Origin: Arenibacter hampyeongensis
GTDB lineage: Bacteria > Bacteroidota > Bacteroidia > Flavobacteriales > Flavobacteriaceae
Assembly: GCF_002909255.1 (NCBI RefSeq)
Contig: NZ_PIOB01000019.1
Coordinates: 1-33,875, forward strand
Length of the DNA stretch: 33,875 bases
Direction: 5' to 3'
The notes below the pieces were generated by a model that saw only the letters and a list, made by a program, of their open reading frames with translations, did not search any database and was not told the origin of the DNA. Below are positions 30,418 to 33,875 of the stretch, piece by piece. Numbering within the stretch: position 1 is the stretch's first letter; every line of letters begins with the position of its first letter. The translations under genes and the position numbers were made by a program.

Positions 30418-33400
30418 ATGTTTTCAAAAAATTTCAAGAAATGGGACACCATCACTGGATGGTTTGTTTTTTTTATAGCACTAATAATTTATGGAATAAC
30501 CGTTGAACCCACTAGTAGTTTTTGGGATGCCGGTGAATATATTTCTACGGCAGCCAAATTACAGGTAGGGCACCCTCCAGGAGCACCTTTACTACAAATG
30601 ATCGGTGCATTTATGGCCATGTTTGCCTTTGAACCAACACAGGTTGCCAAGATGGTAAATCTAGTTTCCGGGGTTTCAAGTGCCTTTACCATACTTTTCA
30701 TGTTTTGGACCATTACCAACCTTACCAGAAAACTTATTTCCAAGGAAGAAGTAATTACCAATAGCAAAGCTTTGGCTATTTTAGGAAGCGGATTAGTGGG
30801 GTCCCTGGCCTTTACCTTTACGGATAGTTTTTGGTTCAATGCTACTGAAACCGAGGTTTACGCAATGGCCAGCTTAATCATGTCCCTTCTTCTCTGGCTT
30901 GGTTTAAAATGGGTGGATGACTTGGAGAATCCGCGAGGCAATAAGTGGATCGTACTCATCTCCTTTGTAATTGGGCTTACCTTTGGGATTCAATTTATGG
31001 GGTTCCTGGCCATTCCGACCATTGGATTGTTGTACTATTTTAATACTTATAAAACCACAACGGTAAAGAATTTTCTTTTAGCCAATATTATTGTGGTGGC
31101 CATCTTAATGTTGGTTTATAAATTTTCTCTGACCTACGTGTTGAAAGTTTTTGGTTGGAGCGAGGTATTTTTTATAAACACTATTGGACTACCTTTTAAC
31201 TCGGGCACCATAATAATGGGTCTTATTTTTATTGCCGTCTTCTATTGGGGATTACGCTATACACGAAACAACAACTATACTATAGCCAATACCATTGTTC
31301 TTTGTCTGATGTTTTTATTTTTAGGGTTCTCTTCTTGGTTAATGTTGCCCATTAGGGCAAATGCCGATGTGGTAATCAACGAAAACGATCCTTCGGATGC
31401 CCGATCTCTATTGGCATATTACAACAGGGAACAGTACCCAGGAGTAGACAGTCCGGTCTATGGTGCTTACTATTCGGACACTTTTGCGCCTGCAGGGGAT
31501 GAGAAAGACGAGAAACCCAAATACGAAAAAGATTTAAAGGCCGGAAAATACATTATAGTCAACAATTACAAAGATGCCTTACAAGGGCCAAATTCAAAAC
31601 ATGTTGGTCTTCTTCCCCGTATGTGGAGTGAGCAAAATGCCGAGAATTATATGAAGTATTTTGATCCGCTGACGTTTAAGATCAAATCGGATTACCTTGG
31701 AAACAATGAATTAAGGGATGCCGTAAACCAATTTAAGGACGGTTATGCCAAGGGTGAAATAGACACCACCCAATATATGAGATTCCTTAGGGAGTTTGGC
31801 GAATATATTGATGTAGAACCACCAACAGTCATGCAAAATATCAAATACATGTTCGAATTTCAATTCGGTTATATGTACTGGCGCTATTTTATGTGGAATT
31901 ATGTTGGCAAGCAAGATGACATTCAAGGAAGATATGACAATCACGGAAACTGGCTGAGCGGCATAAACTTTATTGATAATGCCAGACTCGGGAGTCAGGA
32001 AAACCTCCCTGGCGACATTAAGAACAACAAGGGTAGGAATACCTATTTTTTCCTGCCATTGCTATTGGGCATTATTGGCCTAATTTTCCAAATAAGCAAG
32101 AATCCCAAACAGTTTTGGGCATTGTTCGTGTTCTTTATGTTCACTGGTATTGCCATACAGTTTTATACCAATCCAGCCATTTTTCAGCCAAGGGAACGTG
32201 ACTATTCACTTGTAGGCTCCTTCTATGTTTTTGGCATATGGATAGGTCTCGGTGTTTACGGGCTTTTTGATGAATTCCAAAAACTACTGAGTCCCAAAAT
32301 ATTGGCTCCCGGAATTACTGTTTTATGTCTTTTGGCCGTGCCAGGTGTTTTGGCATTCCAAAATTGGGACGACCACGACAGGTCCAATAGGTTTACCACA
32401 CAATCCACGGCTAAGGCTTATTTACAATCTACCAATGAGGACTCCGGCGCCATTCTATTTACGATTGGGGACAACGACACCTTCCCGTTGTGGTACGCTC
32501 AAGAAATTGAAGGATTCCGAACCGATGTGCGTGTGGTCAACACCAGCCTTTTTGCCACTGATTGGTATATAGACCAAATGAAAAAGAAAGCTTATGAAAG
32601 CGATCCCATACCCTCACAACTTACCCATGAGATATATCGTTGGGGTTCAAGGGATGCTATTTACTTTAACGAGCTTACAGAAAGTAGATGGGACATTAAG
32701 GACTTTATGAACTGGGTCGGCAGTGACAAAGAACAAACCAAATTCCGAAGTATATTACAGAAGAAAGGTGCAGATTTGAGTCAGTATTCCGAAAGCAATT
32801 TGGATGTGGTCTATTATCCCACCAACAAAATTAGGGTTCCGGTAAACAAGAAAAATGTTCTGGAGAGTGGTTTGGTCAAAGCAAAAGACTCGGCCCTAAT
32901 TGTAGATTATATTGATATTGACCTCCCCAAAAGTGCATTGCCAAAAAACCGTATCCTTATGTTGGATATTATCGCCAACAACGATTGGAAGCGCCCCATA
33001 TATTTCTCTGGAGGAAGTTTTGATCCGGCCGAGTATATCTGGATGAAGGACTACCTTCAATTGGATGGCCTTGTTTACAAATTGGTCCCCATAAAAACAA
33101 CCAACAGAAGTTCTTATGAGATGGGCAGGGTAGATGCTGACCTTATGTACGACATTGTGAAAAAATGGGATTGGGGAAATGCCGGAAGCTCGGATATTTA
33201 TCACGATCCCCAGACCCGTACCCAGGCACTTTCATTCAGAGGCAATTTGGCCCGACTTACAGAAACTTTGATCAACGAAAACAAGATTGAAAAAGCGAAA
33301 GACATCATTAACATTGCCATGGAAAACATGCCCGTGGAATATTTTGGATATTACGCATTTGTGGAGCCCTTTGTTGACGGATATTTTAAAGTAGGTGAAA

Positions 33401-33750
33401 CCAAAAAGGCCAGAAATCTATTTCAGAAACTTAAAAATATTTATCAGGAACGATTGGATTATTACGCCAATTTACCTTTTGAGGAACAACGTCTTTTCCT
33501 AGACGAAATTATTCCCGATTTGGAGGCCTACAGCAGAAATATAGATATTCTGATCACGAATCAGGATAAGGATATTGCCGAAAAGGAAACCCTTATTTTT
33601 AATGAATATATTGCGAAGTTCGAACGCTTTTATCGCAACGATCCCATGGAGCAAATTCAAGCTCCAAGCTCGGATCCTGATTTGATGGACTCAACTACCA
33701 TGGATGCCATACAGGAAGAAGAATTGGACAGCATCGCAATTCCAGAATAA
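30418..33750 (+). CDS. DUF2723 large membrane protein (predicted glycosyltransferase)
   Basis: 1,110 aa. The N-terminal half has about ten to twelve membrane helices and begins with the family pattern ITVEPTSSFWDAGEYI and AAKLQVGHPPGAPLLQM, in which the Asp-Ala-Gly-Glu of the first periplasmic loop is the GT-C-like catalytic signature. Then come a large periplasmic region (LFTIGDNDTFPLWYAQE, DWYIDQMK) and a helical, TPR-like C-terminus with an acidic tail. Length and order match Bacteroidota DUF2723 proteins, which are thought to transfer sugars to exported proteins. It is monocistronic here, with a strong terminator after it, and belongs to the chromosomal backbone. Confidence 0.93.
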   Translation: MFSKNFKKWDTITGWFVFFIALIIYGITVEPTSSFWDAGEYISTAAKLQVGHPPGAPLLQMIGAFMAMFAFEPTQVAKMVNLVSGVSSAFTILFMFWTITNLTRKLISKEEVITNSKALAILGSGLVGSLAFTFTDSFWFNATETEVYAMASLIMSLLLWLGLKWVDDLENPRGNKWIVLISFVIGLTFGIQFMGFLAIPTIGLLYYFNTYKTTTVKNFLLANIIVVAILMLVYKFSLTYVLKVFGWSEVFFINTIGLPFNSGTIIMGLIFIAVFYWGLRYTRNNNYTIANTIVLCLMFLFLGFSSWLMLPIRANADVVINENDPSDARSLLAYYNREQYPGVDSPVYGAYYSDTFAPAGDEKDEKPKYEKDLKAGKYIIVNNYKDALQGPNSKHVGLLPRMWSEQNAENYMKYFDPLTFKIKSDYLGNNELRDAVNQFKDGYAKGEIDTTQYMRFLREFGEYIDVEPPTVMQNIKYMFEFQFGYMYWRYFMWNYVGKQDDIQGRYDNHGNWLSGINFIDNARLGSQENLPGDIKNNKGRNTYFFLPLLLGIIGLIFQISKNPKQFWALFVFFMFTGIAIQFYTNPAIFQPRERDYSLVGSFYVFGIWIGLGVYGLFDEFQKLLSPKILAPGITVLCLLAVPGVLAFQNWDDHDRSNRFTTQSTAKAYLQSTNEDSGAILFTIGDNDTFPLWYAQEIEGFRTDVRVVNTSLFATDWYIDQMKKKAYESDPIPSQLTHEIYRWGSRDAIYFNELTESRWDIKDFMNWVGSDKEQTKFRSILQKKGADLSQYSESNLDVVYYPTNKIRVPVNKKNVLESGLVKAKDSALIVDYIDIDLPKSALPKNRILMLDIIANNDWKRPIYFSGGSFDPAEYIWMKDYLQLDGLVYKLVPIKTTNRSSYEMGRVDADLMYDIVKKWDWGNAGSSDIYHDPQTRTQALSFRGNLARLTETLINENKIEKAKDIINIAMENMPVEYFGYYAFVEPFVDGYFKVGETKKARNLFQKLKNIYQERLDYYANLPFEEQRLFLDEIIPDLEAYSRNIDILITNQDKDIAEKETLIFNEYIAKFERFYRNDPMEQIQAPSSDPDLMDSTTMDAIQEEELDSIAIPE

Positions 33751-33786
33751 AGAATATAAAAAAACCGGGACAGATGTCCAGTCATG

Positions 33787-33816
33787 GTCGGAAGATTTTT
33801 TCTTCCGACTTTTTTT
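33787..33816 (+). terminator. intrinsic terminator of the DUF2723 gene
   Basis: GTCGGAAGA - TTTTT - TCTTCCGAC followed by TTTTTTT: a perfect nine-base-pair stem and T tract, 36 bases after the stop codon. Confidence 0.9.
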
Positions 33817-33875
33817 GTTTTTTACATCCCCATAATTTTTGGTCAACTGATTGATTTTCAGGCATTTAACTTGTT

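Overview
The window looks like a marine-type flavobacterium (Bacteroidota, Flavobacteriaceae). It is AT-rich. It carries many MKK-type signal peptides and Bacteroidota-style lipoproteins, TlpA-like thioredoxins, a TonB-plug-like secreted protein, and at the right end a very large DUF2723 membrane protein typical of Flavobacteriia. Most of the window (1 to about 30,060) is accessory DNA abutting the 3' end of a tRNA-Gln gene. The chromosomal backbone resumes to the right with tRNA-Gln and the DUF2723 gene.

Layout. 1-91: start of a mobilization-type protein (minus strand) with two perfect inverted repeats upstream. 675-2277: a small zinc-ribbon protein divergent from a tyrosine recombinase. 2295-16032: an integron-like gene-cassette array. 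Its ten cassettes are all read on the plus strand, nearly all carry one gene, and they are separated by nine attC-like hairpin sites. Cassettes 1 to 6 each begin with GTT plus 6-8 bases and end with the exact reverse complement of that string, as expected of a circular cassette inserted between G and TT. The recombinase has the catalytic residues R-K-H-R-H-Y but lacks the insertion that defines classical IntI, and it reads toward the cassettes rather than away from them. Cargo: RDD membrane protein, two alpha/beta hydrolases, a secreted plug-like protein, an IS481-family insertion in front of a lipoprotein, a three-gene GIY-YIG nuclease / 60-aa protein / SMC-like ATPase cassette (probable defence system), a possible HEPN-like protein, a multi-pass membrane protein and two thioredoxin-like lipoproteins.

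16,033-19,330 is a less ordered stretch: a beta-rich small protein, a pair of small membrane proteins flanked by imperfect direct repeats, a methyltransferase and an XRE regulator with membrane segments. At 19,340-19,505 lies what reads as the decayed 3' end of a second integrase, followed by a second attI-like site with the same spacing as the first and another cassette (alpha/beta hydrolase). From there to about 29,560 the array is broken up: an IS1182-type element with an in-frame stop, a complete attC-like site nearly identical to one in the first array, a block of HxlR regulator / isochorismatase-like hydrolase / pirin / cupin / TMEM175 genes lying between two attC left halves, an IS110-family element with an in-frame stop, an attC carrying inserted GC-rich hairpins, a lipoprotein cassette, a remnant of the IS481 left end and a frameshifted small gene.

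Working together: the recombinase, the attI-like site and the attC-like sites make a cassette-capture system, and the cargo is mainly secreted or membrane proteins plus one likely anti-phage module. The strongest novelty candidates are the array run by a Xer-like, non-IntI recombinase, the strand-asymmetric architecture of its attC sites, and the three-gene nuclease/ATPase cassette.
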